The notes under the pieces were generated by a model. It was not told the DNA's origin. It saw only the letters and a list, made by a program, of their open reading frames with translations, and did no database searches. Positions 57,139-64,000 of a stretch of DNA of 64,000 nt are shown here, one piece after another. The stretch is from an uncultured Tateyamaria sp. (GTDB taxonomy: Bacteria > Pseudomonadota > Alphaproteobacteria > Rhodobacterales > Rhodobacteraceae). Within the stretch, counting starts at the first letter, position 1; every line of letters begins with the position of its first letter. The DNA is taken from positions 1 to 64,000 of the forward strand of contig CAJQRC010000004.1 in NCBI GenBank assembly GCA_905480645.1, given 5' to 3'. A program made the position numbers and the translations under genes.

Positions 57139-57852
57139 TTACAGTCCTGCTGCAGTCCGTTCCACTGTTGCTATTCTTTGAGAATTTGGAGGGTGTGTGC
57201 CAAGAAACCGGTTCCCAGGATCAGGAATGCGATTGAAAAACTGCGCACCCACCACCGGCTGGTACCCGGCTCGGGACGTAATGATTGTACCAAGCGCATC
57301 GGCTTCTAATTCAAACTCTTTTGAATAACTGCGCGCACCCACTTGCTTACCAATCCTCATAGCAGATTCGACCGTTATATCGTCACCGCCTGTTAGTGCC
57401 GCAATACTACCAAATATTACCGCACCCGCCTCCGCATTTTGACGTTGGCGCGCGATATGCCCTGCAATATGGTGCGCGGCTTCGTGGCTCATCACAAAAG
57501 CTAGTTCATCCGCATTTCGTGCATCGTCGATCAGTGCCACAGTAAAGGCAATTATAGGACGACCAGTATTATCCAAAGTTTGATATGCATTCGCCGGTTG
57601 CTGTTTACGATCATCAACAATAATACGGAAATCACAATTGACACCTTGGGTAAGAACTCGGCACTCACGCTCTGCCACAGGCTCTATTCGCCGAGTAACT
57701 TGTACAAAAGCTCGCGCAGACTGAGCAGATGTAATCAATTCGTCAGGAGAATTCGTTCTTTGGCTTGGAAACGTTGAATTATCATAAGAAACAACCGCAG
57801 GCGCGCATGACACTACTACAGTCATAAAAACTAATGCTCCAATAAAACGCAT
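57139..57852 (-). CDS. M48-family metalloprotease, lipoprotein
   Basis: 237 residues with a lipobox VVSC near residue 16, so probably a lipoprotein. The active site HEAAHHIAGH is the M48 HExxH motif, and the EADALGT that follows supplies the third zinc ligand Glu. IIASTH-like and GTHPPNSQRI near the end fit the BepA/Oma-like clan. It likely acts on misfolded outer-membrane or periplasmic proteins. Convergent with rimO. Confidence 0.9.
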   Translation of the reverse strand: MRFIGALVFMTVVVSCAPAVVSYDNSTFPSQRTNSPDELITSAQSARAFVQVTRRIEPVAERECRVLTQGVNCDFRIIVDDRKQQPANAYQTLDNTGRPIIAFTVALIDDARNADELAFVMSHEAAHHIAGHIARQRQNAEAGAVIFGSIAALTGGDDITVESAMRIGKQVGARSYSKEFELEADALGTIITSRAGYQPVVGAQFFNRIPDPGNRFLGTHPPNSQRIATVERTAAGL

Positions 57853-57976
57853 ATATCTTTATCTCCAAAATACACCCGTTCGGATATGAAACATTACGCA
57901 GGGTAACCAGCTTAAGACTACATCACATACCCATGATCCACTAGGCAAACGGTCTCAGATCCCTTATCCTAAAAAA

Positions 57977-58210
57977 ATGTTTACTATTGAACACGAATTT
58001 GACGCCACAGTTGTAACCCTGATCGACGATGGTCCAGCTCCTCTCCAAGAAGACGTAACAATTAACAGCTTTGCTGAATGTTTAACGGTAGAACAATTTG
58101 ATACTCGCACGGATACAATAATGAAAATCACTCTTTCACCAGAGCAAGTACGCGATTTGGCAGCTGCACTTGATTTACCTGAAGGAGCATATCAATTTAG
58201 CAGGATCTGA
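57977..58210 (+). CDS. Conserved small protein of unknown function
   Basis: 77 residues, acidic, no membrane segment. Sequence MFTIEHEFDATVVTLIDDG, VTINSFAECLTVEQFD, ITLSPEQVRDLAAALDLPEG. It reads like a conserved protein found in Rhodobacterales but I know no function. It lies 68 bases upstream of the branched-chain aminotransferase on the same strand, so the two may be co-transcribed. Confidence 0.7.
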   Translation: MFTIEHEFDATVVTLIDDGPAPLQEDVTINSFAECLTVEQFDTRTDTIMKITLSPEQVRDLAAALDLPEGAYQFSRI

Positions 58211-58278
58211 AATGAAAAAAGAGCTAAATAACCAGCTTCTGTCCAATGGCATAATACAATTTATAGAAAGGGCGTCAT

Positions 58279-59148
58279 ATGAGCATAGGCACAAAAATTC
58301 GTACTTTTTTTCAAGGATCGTGGTACGATGAAGACTTGGCTATAATGCGAGCAGCCGATCAAGGGAGTTGGGTTGGTACTACAGTCTTCGATGGTGCACG
58401 TTTTTTTGATGGTTGTATTCCGGATTTGGACAAACATTGTGCTCGAATAAATAAATCCGCAGAAGCATTGATGATTACGCCCATTAAGGGTTCCGATGAA
58501 ATACTATCAATAATTCACGAAGGCTTGCGAGCCTATGACCCTACTGATGCAGTTTATATTAGACCGATGTATTGGGCGATAGACGGTGATGTATCCGGAA
58601 TTGTGCCAAAGAAAAATTCAACTGGTTTTGCAATTTGTCTTGAGGCCGTCCCGATGATTGACCAAGATGTCTCGACAACACTTGGCCGTACAAGCTTTCG
58701 CAGACCCGTGCTTGAAGATAACGTTGTGAACGCAAAGGCTGGGTGCCTTTATCCTAATAACGCCCGCATGCTGGCGGAAGTGAGACGCAATGGTTATGGT
58801 AATGCTCTAGTGGCAGACGCCATGGGTAATGTTGCAGAGAGTGCGACAGCAAATATTTTCATGGTCAAGGATGGTTCGGTGTACACGCCCATCCCAAACG
58901 GAACTTTTCTATCAGGAATTACTCGTGCGCGGCATATCGACAACATGCGTATTGATGGCATGGATGTACAAGAAACTATTCTAACGTTTGACGATTTTGC
59001 AAATGCCGATGAAGTATTTTTATCCGGTAACATGACGAAAATAACACCCGTTACAGGTTTTGAAAGTAAAAGTTTTCCAATTGGGCCTGTTACGCGCAGA
59101 GTACGGGAGATGTATTGGGATTGGGCAAAAACAGAAACCTTCGCATAG
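58279..59148 (+). CDS. ilvE: Branched-chain amino acid aminotransferase
   Basis: 289 residues, fold-type IV PLP enzyme for the last step of valine, leucine and isoleucine synthesis. The PLP lysine is in VVNAKAGCLYPNNA, and the family blocks GSWVGTTVFDGARFFDG, LVADAMGNVAESATANIF and LSGITRARHI, EVFLSGNMTKITPV are present. GAAAGGG precedes the ATG by 7 bases. D-amino-acid aminotransferase relatives share the fold but the LSGNMT/ESATANIF set favours branched-chain substrates. Confidence 0.88.
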   Translation: MSIGTKIRTFFQGSWYDEDLAIMRAADQGSWVGTTVFDGARFFDGCIPDLDKHCARINKSAEALMITPIKGSDEILSIIHEGLRAYDPTDAVYIRPMYWAIDGDVSGIVPKKNSTGFAICLEAVPMIDQDVSTTLGRTSFRRPVLEDNVVNAKAGCLYPNNARMLAEVRRNGYGNALVADAMGNVAESATANIFMVKDGSVYTPIPNGTFLSGITRARHIDNMRIDGMDVQETILTFDDFANADEVFLSGNMTKITPVTGFESKSFPIGPVTRRVREMYWDWAKTETFA

Positions 59149-59567
59149 ATTATCAAAAATATTCAACAAATAGACTCTAAATCATTTAAAATAAATCATC
59201 TTTAACGCATTCATACAACATTGAAAAATCTATATAATTTTTACAAAATTTTGCTTCCCCCAAAAATATTCATTTATCCATTTTGTAAATTTTACTACAG
59301 GCTGAAAATGATCCAGAAAGGAAAAGAGTGATATTCTATTTGCAGATTCAGCGATAAAAAAATTATCATGGAATATTAAATAGAATAAATTAGAAATTCA
59401 AAAAATGTCCATGCAGTTATTAGGTTAAACTCCTTTGGAAAAGTTTTGACAGCCTTAGATAAAATTTAAGATAGTTAACATCTTTCCGCCTTTGAGGTTC
59501 TCGTCTAACCATGCTGCTTGCACGTAAAGTAAGGTTGAGCCATTGTACAAGCGATATTGGAGGATCC
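59149..59567. other. AT-rich intergenic region upstream of the universal stress gene
   Basis: 419 bases without a supported gene. Apart from the candidate promoter at 59446-59474 nothing is recognised. Confidence 0.45.
59446..59474 (+). promoter_or_regulatory. Candidate promoter for universal stress gene
   Basis: Perfect TTGACA (59446-59451) followed 17 bases later by AGATAG (59469-59474), or AAGATA at 16 bases. The -10 is weak. Confidence 0.4.
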
Positions 59568-60023
59568 ATGCGCAAATTTTTGGTAGTGCTTGATGATAGC
59601 CACGAGTGCTTAAATGCTATGCGCTTTGCCGCAATGCGAGCGGCCCATACAGGTGGTGGAGTTACTGTCTTAGCAGTTATTCCACCTGACGAATTTAATC
59701 ACTGGATTGGCGTTGGAAATGTGATGCGAGAGGAAGCCCGAGAGCGAATTCACGGGCATTTTGAAGTCTTCGCAAAGTGGATGCGGGATAAGCAAGGTGT
59801 AGAACCCAATCTCATGATACGGGAAGGCCAGCCTGTTGATGAAATTATATCCCAAGTCCGCGAAGACCCTGAGATAGGTGTTTTAGTACTTGGTGCCGGT
59901 ACCGATACAAAAGGGCCTGGTCCATTAGTGACACAACTGACCCGTAACTCCGGCAGCTTACCAATTCCAATAACAGTTGTTCCAGGCGATTTAAGCAAAG
60001 AAAAGCTTGAAGCAATTACCTAA
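59568..60023 (+). CDS. Universal stress protein (UspA family)
   Basis: 151 residues from the ATG at 59568, chosen for the GGAGG 5 bases upstream; an earlier in-frame start at 59511 has no such site. UspA fold: FLVVLDDSHECLNAMRFAAMRA at the start, and the ATP-binding-like VLVLGAGTDTKGPGPLVTQLTRNSGSLPIPITVVPG at the end, close to the G-2X-G-9X-G(S/T) pattern. It may sense ATP or stress. It is followed by nfuA after 142 bases. Confidence 0.88.
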   Translation: MRKFLVVLDDSHECLNAMRFAAMRAAHTGGGVTVLAVIPPDEFNHWIGVGNVMREEARERIHGHFEVFAKWMRDKQGVEPNLMIREGQPVDEIISQVREDPEIGVLVLGAGTDTKGPGPLVTQLTRNSGSLPIPITVVPGDLSKEKLEAIT

Positions 60024-60090
60024 TCTTCTACGGGTGGCAAACTCTGAACTACATATCCAAGCCGTTGAACCCTTAAATTGGCGCATTCGC

Positions 60091-60109
60091 ACTTAGAACG
60101 ATTCCAAAC
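60091..60109 (+). promoter_or_regulatory. Possible Irr box (iron control element) upstream of nfuA
   Basis: ACTTAGAACGATTCCAAAC resembles the alphaproteobacterial iron control element, a TTTAGAA-N3-TTCTAAA dyad, with two or three mismatches. It lies directly before the TTGACT -35 at 60111, which would fit activation or repression by the iron-responsive regulator Irr. Confidence 0.45.
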
Positions 60110-60110
60110 C

Positions 60111-60146
60111 TTGACTCGGTGACCGTGCATCAGCATATCCTATAAT
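60111..60146 (+). promoter_or_regulatory. Candidate nfuA promoter
   Basis: TTGACT (60111-60116) is followed after 17 bases by CATATC (60134-60139), and after 24 bases by a perfect TATAAT (60141-60146). Either could be the -10, the latter perhaps without a -35. Confidence 0.4.
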
Positions 60147-60165
60147 AGCATTCTGGAGGTGCCCT

Positions 60166-60729
60166 ATGTTTATTCAAACCGAGTCTACCCCAAACCCCGC
60201 AACACTCAAATTCTTACCTGGCCAAACAGTCTTAGAGATGGGGACGGCAGACTTTGCAACTGCCGATGCAGCTTCAAAATCCCCACTTGCCATGCGTATT
60301 TTTACCGTTGAAAATGTTACTGGTGTATTTTTTGGCAATGACTTTGTTACGGTAACCAAATCAGACAGCGTTGATTGGGACCATATCAAACCAGCTTTAC
60401 TTGGTGCGATCATGGAACATTTTCAGTCCGGTGAACCCGTAATGGACGATGGTCATGCACCTGCATCTGGGCACGCCGAACATACTGGAGAAGACGGTGT
60501 AATAGTTGGTCAAATCAAAGAGCTTCTTGACAGTCGCGTCAGGCCAGCGGTGGCGCAAGACGGTGGTGATATAACATTTCATGGCTTTGATCGCGGTGTC
60601 GTCTATTTGCACATGCAGGGTGCTTGCGCCGGGTGTCCATCATCGACACTCACATTAAAAATGGGAATTGAAAACTTATTGCGCCACTATATACCAGAGG
60701 TAACCGAGGTAAGACCTGTTGCCGTTTAA
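60166..60729 (+). CDS. nfuA: NfuA-type iron-sulfur scaffold/carrier protein
   Basis: 187 residues. An N-terminal Nfu_N domain (ESTPNPATLKFLPG) and a C-terminal NifU-like domain with the CxxC pair in GACAGCPSSTLTLKMG that binds a [4Fe-4S] cluster. It carries iron-sulfur clusters to target proteins. GGAGGT lies about 9 bases before the ATG. An Irr-like box precedes it, consistent with control by iron. Confidence 0.95.
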   Translation: MFIQTESTPNPATLKFLPGQTVLEMGTADFATADAASKSPLAMRIFTVENVTGVFFGNDFVTVTKSDSVDWDHIKPALLGAIMEHFQSGEPVMDDGHAPASGHAEHTGEDGVIVGQIKELLDSRVRPAVAQDGGDITFHGFDRGVVYLHMQGACAGCPSSTLTLKMGIENLLRHYIPEVTEVRPVAV

Positions 60730-60995
60730 TGGGCCGCCAAAAAACTTTGAATGGGCATGTACCATACCATTTCTCGAGAATTAACTGTTTCAGACATTTA
60801 TGAATGGGTGCTGACCAAATATTGGGTTGGCCCCATACATCTATTCAGATGTAGTATAAGTTCTGACACAGTAGATCCTAAAAATAGTTGTAAGATGAGC
60901 AGCTCTAAAATGGAAAAAATTCAATATTTTATATTTCCAAATGAGGTTATCAACAGGATTTGGTTGACTAAATTATACGCCTTAGGCTCACCAAA

Positions 60996-61568
60996 ATGAC
61001 TGCCCCTTTAATACTAGCTTTTGATACCTCTGGAGCATACTGCGCCGTAGCTCTCATCCATGGCGACACTGTTTTGCATAAAGTCAACGAAAACATGGTG
61101 CGGGGACAGGCTGAACGTCTTATGGGTCTACTGATTGAGACATTGGCAACTGAAAGCGCCAATTGGCAGGATTTGTCAGCCTTGGCCGTTGGTGTTGGCC
61201 CAGGAAATTTTACTGGCATTCGCATTGGCATTTCTGCAGCGCGCGGGCTTGCCTTAGGTTTGAGCATTCCTGCGTATGGTGTGAACGGATTTATCGTACG
61301 GGAGACCCTTGCCAGAAACGGGACAACAGTTGCCATTCCCGCTACACGGGACACTACATACGTATTAGACAAGAGGGGTCCTGTCATCATGCCAATGGCC
61401 GAGGTCAGTAGGCCAGCCTCAGATCCAAATCCTGCGGATCTCGCACTAGCAATAGCAAAACACGCGAAAACTCTTTGGCCTGCACCGACAACTCCACCAG
61501 CACCATACTACATAAAAACACCCGACGCTGCTCCAGCAAAAGATACAGCACCAAAACTGTTGCCATGA
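60996..61568 (+). CDS. tsaB: tRNA threonylcarbamoyladenosine biosynthesis protein TsaB
   Basis: 190 residues, the ASKHA-fold partner of TsaD and TsaE in t6A synthesis on tRNAs reading ANN codons. Family motifs: LAFDTSGAYCAVAL at the start and GVGPGNFTGIRIGISAARGLAL. It overlaps rimI by 4 bases (ATGA), the usual tsaB-rimI pair. A short ORF from 60751 ends in an ATGA overlap with this start but has no family features. Confidence 0.93.
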   Translation: MTAPLILAFDTSGAYCAVALIHGDTVLHKVNENMVRGQAERLMGLLIETLATESANWQDLSALAVGVGPGNFTGIRIGISAARGLALGLSIPAYGVNGFIVRETLARNGTTVAIPATRDTTYVLDKRGPVIMPMAEVSRPASDPNPADLALAIAKHAKTLWPAPTTPPAPYYIKTPDAAPAKDTAPKLLP

Positions 61569-61996
61569 AACCGGAAAAACTGGCAAATATTCATGCAGCA
61601 GCGTTTCCAAAAGGTCGCAGTTGGAGCACAGCAGAATTTCGTAAAATGCAGGATAACCCCTATACCTACCTTACCACTGAAGAACATGGCTTTGCCATCT
61701 GGCGTAGCATAGCAAATGAAGCAGAACTCCTGACAATCGCCGTTCATCCGAGCCAGCAAAACCGAGGCTTTGGAAATAGTCTTATGCAAAACTGGATGGC
61801 TCAAGCAGCAGAAACAGCAAACACGGCCTTCTTGGAAGTGGCTACGAACAACGCTTCAGCCTGCAAACTATATGAGAAATTTGGGTTTTTAACTATCAGT
61901 CTACGCAAAAACTACTATGCCATCGAAAAAGGATTTATCCACGCAAAATTGATGCGCGCGCGACTTCCCTTCACTCACATTCAAAGGGCCCAATAG
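61565..61996 (+). CDS. rimI: Ribosomal protein alanine N-acetyltransferase RimI-like
   Basis: 143 residues from the ATG at 61565, overlapping the tsaB stop by 4 bases; the longer frame starting at 61475 overlaps tsaB and is not family sequence. GNAT fold with the acetyl-CoA-binding motif IAVHPSQQNRGFGNSLM and ASACKLYEKFGF. RimI acetylates the N-terminus of ribosomal protein S18. The coupled tsaB-rimI order is common in bacteria. Confidence 0.9.
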   Translation: MKPEKLANIHAAAFPKGRSWSTAEFRKMQDNPYTYLTTEEHGFAIWRSIANEAELLTIAVHPSQQNRGFGNSLMQNWMAQAAETANTAFLEVATNNASACKLYEKFGFLTISLRKNYYAIEKGFIHAKLMRARLPFTHIQRAQ

Positions 61997-62129
61997 AGCA
62001 CTTTGAACAATAAATTAAATTTTTTCACCTTTCAGTTTCCTTTTTGTACCCTCTTCTCCTGAAATATGCATAATTAATGGTTAAAAGCGGTTGACCCCGC
62101 CACACCCGTGCGGCCTAATCTGGTATGAT

Positions 62130-62170
62130 TAACATGATCGTGGGCCCTTGCAACAGTTGTACTGTGGCCC
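62130..62170 (+). promoter_or_regulatory. Extended -10 promoter and 5' hairpin of the BMP transporter gene
   Basis: TGGTATGAT near 62120-62128 is an extended -10 (TGn TATGAT) with no good -35. Downstream GGGCC (62142-62146) pairs with GGCCC (62166-62170), enclosing a partly paired loop, in the leader before the ATG at 62197. This may be a control element; no known riboswitch was matched. Confidence 0.35.
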
Positions 62171-62196
62171 AATCAAAAACTGGGAGTAACTAAGAC

Positions 62197-63192
62197 ATGA
62201 ACTTCACGCAAAAACTTTTTAGCGCCACTGCTGCGATAGCGATTGCTGCCGGTGCGGCTTTAGCTGAGCCTGCATTGATCTTTGACCTTGGCGGCAAATT
62301 TGACAAATCGTTCAATGAAGCAGCGTTTAATGGTGCTGAACGTTGGGCTAAAGAAACTGGAGGTAAATTTCTCGAAATAGAACTACAATCAGAAGCACAA
62401 CGTGAGCAAGCGCTTCGCCGTTTTGCTGAATCTGGAGCTAACCCTATTGTAATGGCAGGATTCGCATTTGCTGATGCTTTAGGACAAGTCGCTGCTGACT
62501 ATCCTGATACAAAATTCACTATCATAGACATGGTCGTTGATGCACCAAACGTCCGCTCGGTTGTATTCAACGAGCACGAAGGATCCTACCTTGTAGGAAT
62601 GCTAGCAGCAAAAGCATCAAAGTCTGGCACTGTTGGCTTCATTGGAGGAATGGATATCCCATTGATCCGCAAATTTGCGTGCGGATATGCGCAGGGCGTT
62701 AAATCAGTAAATCCAGATGCTAAAATTGTTGCAAACATGACCGGAACAACACCTGCTGCTTGGAATGATCCTGTTAAAGGTTCAGAATTGACCAAAGCAC
62801 AGATATCCCAAGGAGCGGATGTAGTATATGCAGCGGCAGGCGGCACAGGCGTAGGGGTACTACAAACCGCCGCTGATGAAGGCATATTGTCAATCGGCGT
62901 TGATAGTAACCAAAACTATATGCATTCAGGTAAAGTACTGACCTCTATGATGAAGCGCGTGGATAATGCTGTCTTCTCAGCTTTCAGCGATGGGACAGAT
63001 ATGGAGACCGGGTTCATGGTTATGGGTTTGGCAAATGGTGGCGTCGGTTATTCTCTAGACGAACATAATGCTGATTTAATTAGCGCCTCCATGCGTGATG
63101 CAGTGGACGATGCATCCGACAAGATTGCCGGTGGCAAACTTGCTGTGCATAATTACATGGATGATGACAACTGTCCTGCGCTCGACTTTTAA
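62197..63192 (+). CDS. BMP-family ABC transporter substrate-binding protein
   Basis: 331 residues with a signal peptide ending in AALA before EPALIFD, so periplasmic. The BMP/PnrA-like periplasmic-binding fold has LGGKFDKSFNEAAFNGAERWAKE, MVVDAPNVRSVVFNEHEGSYLVG, TVGFIGGMDIPLIRKFACGYAQG and YAAAGGTGVGVLQTA, all typical. It likely binds purine nucleosides. An ATP-binding gene follows after a hairpin, so it is the first gene of the transporter operon. Confidence 0.93.
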   Translation: MNFTQKLFSATAAIAIAAGAALAEPALIFDLGGKFDKSFNEAAFNGAERWAKETGGKFLEIELQSEAQREQALRRFAESGANPIVMAGFAFADALGQVAADYPDTKFTIIDMVVDAPNVRSVVFNEHEGSYLVGMLAAKASKSGTVGFIGGMDIPLIRKFACGYAQGVKSVNPDAKIVANMTGTTPAAWNDPVKGSELTKAQISQGADVVYAAAGGTGVGVLQTAADEGILSIGVDSNQNYMHSGKVLTSMMKRVDNAVFSAFSDGTDMETGFMVMGLANGGVGYSLDEHNADLISASMRDAVDDASDKIAGGKLAVHNYMDDDNCPALDF

Positions 63193-63211
63193 ACATATAG
63201 GAATATTATCT

Positions 63212-63243
63212 ATGGGCCGTACGGATAAAGTGTAGCGGCCCAT
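63212..63243 (+). terminator. Intra-operon hairpin between substrate-binding and ATPase genes
   Basis: ATGGGCCG and CGGCCCAT form an 8-bp perfect stem with a 16-base loop, 20 bases past the substrate-binding gene stop. It is not followed by a strong T-run. Such hairpins commonly stabilise the upstream mRNA or partly stop transcription so that the binding protein is made in excess. Confidence 0.55.
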
Positions 63244-63282
63244 ATTACTAAATTAAATCCTATTTTATCTCGGAAAATGCAC

Positions 63283-64000
63283 ATGACCGCCCCCGCAATA
63301 GAACTCAAGGGCATTTCCAAAGCCTTTGGCCCCGTGCAAGCCAATAAAGATATATCAATTCGTGTAATGCCCGGAACAATCCATGGTATTATTGGTGAAA
63401 ATGGTGCTGGTAAATCCACGCTTATGTCTATTCTTTATGGTTTCTACAAAGCTGACGCAGGGGAAATATTTTTTAGTGGTCAAAAAACCGAAATTCCTGA
63501 CAGCCAAGCAGCAATTAATGCCGGAATTGGCATGGTATTCCAACACTTTAAGCTTGTTGAGAACTTCACTGTTTTAGAAAATATTATTCTTGGTGCTGAA
63601 AACGGTAGTCTGCTTGGTCCTTCATTGGACAAAGCCCGGACTACGTTGCTCAAGTTGGAAAAAGAATATGGCCTTAACGTTGATCCTGACGCAGTGATTG
63701 ATGAAATTGGGGTCGGCATGCAGCAGCGAGTAGAAATCCTAAAAGCACTATATCGACAGGCTAATATTCTCATTTTGGATGAACCTACCGGGGTACTAAC
63801 ACCTGCTGAAGCCGATCAACTTTTTCGCATTCTCAGTCTGCTACGCAAAGAAGGTAAAACAATTATTCTGATAACACACAAACTGCGTGAGGTTATGGAA
63901 ATAACCGACACAATTTCAGTAATGCGGCGAGGAGAGATAGCAGCAACTGTTAACACAGATGAAACATCTCCTCAGGAACTGGCCGAATTGATGGTCGGAC
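63283..64000 (+). CDS. Nucleoside-type ABC transporter ATP-binding protein, partial
   Basis: At least 239 residues; the gene runs past the window end. Walker A is GENGAGKSTLM, a Q-loop is FQHFKLVENFTV, the signature-like region is GVGMQQRVEILKAL and Walker B is ILILDEPTGVLTPAEA. This is the first half of the doubled ATPase of BMP-linked nucleoside transporters. ATG at 63283 is used; an in-frame ATG two codons earlier (63277) is possible. Partner of the upstream binding protein. Confidence 0.92.
   Translation, partial: MTAPAIELKGISKAFGPVQANKDISIRVMPGTIHGIIGENGAGKSTLMSILYGFYKADAGEIFFSGQKTEIPDSQAAINAGIGMVFQHFKLVENFTVLENIILGAENGSLLGPSLDKARTTLLKLEKEYGLNVDPDAVIDEIGVGMQQRVEILKALYRQANILILDEPTGVLTPAEADQLFRILSLLRKEGKTIILITHKLREVMEITDTISVMRRGEIAATVNTDETSPQELAELMVG

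Noticed and set aside
60751-60999. 82-codon ORF with an ATGA overlap on tsaB
   Set aside because: No ribosome binding site, no family motif and composition like random AT-rich DNA. The overlap is probably chance.

Overview
The window looks like core chromosome of an alphaproteobacterium, most likely a low-GC marine member of Rhodobacterales (Roseobacter group). The evidence is gene content and order: SUV3-like helicase, Hsp15-type S4 protein, 7Fe ferredoxin and CarD in a row; divergent rluD and a DUF6476-type gene; an XpaC, TelA and DUF2927 cluster; a ligase-associated exonuclease and ATP-dependent ligase pair; gatCA, cobT/cobS and hisAFE. Intergenic DNA is strongly AT-rich. I see no plasmid, prophage, CRISPR or defence-island genes. 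The only clear mobile element is one degraded IS.

Layout. 1-6 kb: rpmG, RNase P RNA, a peptidoglycan amidase with an excalibur lipoprotein, gatCA, tadA and rluB. 6.2-11 kb: an XpaC/TelA/DUF2927 operon whose two downstream genes, an SPFH-domain protein and a zinc-ribbon membrane protein, have collapsed into one damaged pseudogene tract, followed by a nitroreductase. 11-20.5 kb: MOFRL-type glycerate kinase, CocE-like hydrolase, acyl-CoA synthetase, ABC exporter and two DMT transporters. 21.3-31 kb: tRNA-Tyr, rlmB, hisAFE facing hisBH, a stand-alone RAM-domain protein, O-acetylhomoserine sulfhydrylase, a SIMPL protein and a large membrane-anchored protein with a PilP/GspC-like tail. 31.1-31.8 kb: IS1595-family copy.

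31.9-49 kb: Kef-type antiporter, divergent cobT/cobS, CarD, ferredoxin, Hsp15, SUV3-like helicase, a TPR protein, SCP2 and alpha/beta hydrolase, the exonuclease/ligase pair, pepF, rpoH with an apparent sigma-32 promoter, rluD and a DUF6476-type gene. 49-64 kb: gamma-glutamyltransferase family enzyme, SseB and uracil-DNA glycosylase, kdsA, phosphohexomutase, rimO, M48 protease, branched-chain aminotransferase, universal stress protein, nfuA behind an Irr-like box, tsaB/rimI, and the start of a BMP-type nucleoside ABC transporter that runs off the window.

Most genes are housekeeping: translation fidelity and rRNA/tRNA modification (gatCA, tadA, rluB, rlmB, rluD, rimO, tsaB, rimI, rnpB), histidine, methionine and cobalamin synthesis, DNA repair and cell envelope. 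The parts most worth a second look are the collapsed SPFH/zinc-ribbon locus, the split his cluster, the IS scar, the rpoH promoter, the nfuA control region and several small or unassigned ORFs. I found no clearly new multi-gene system.
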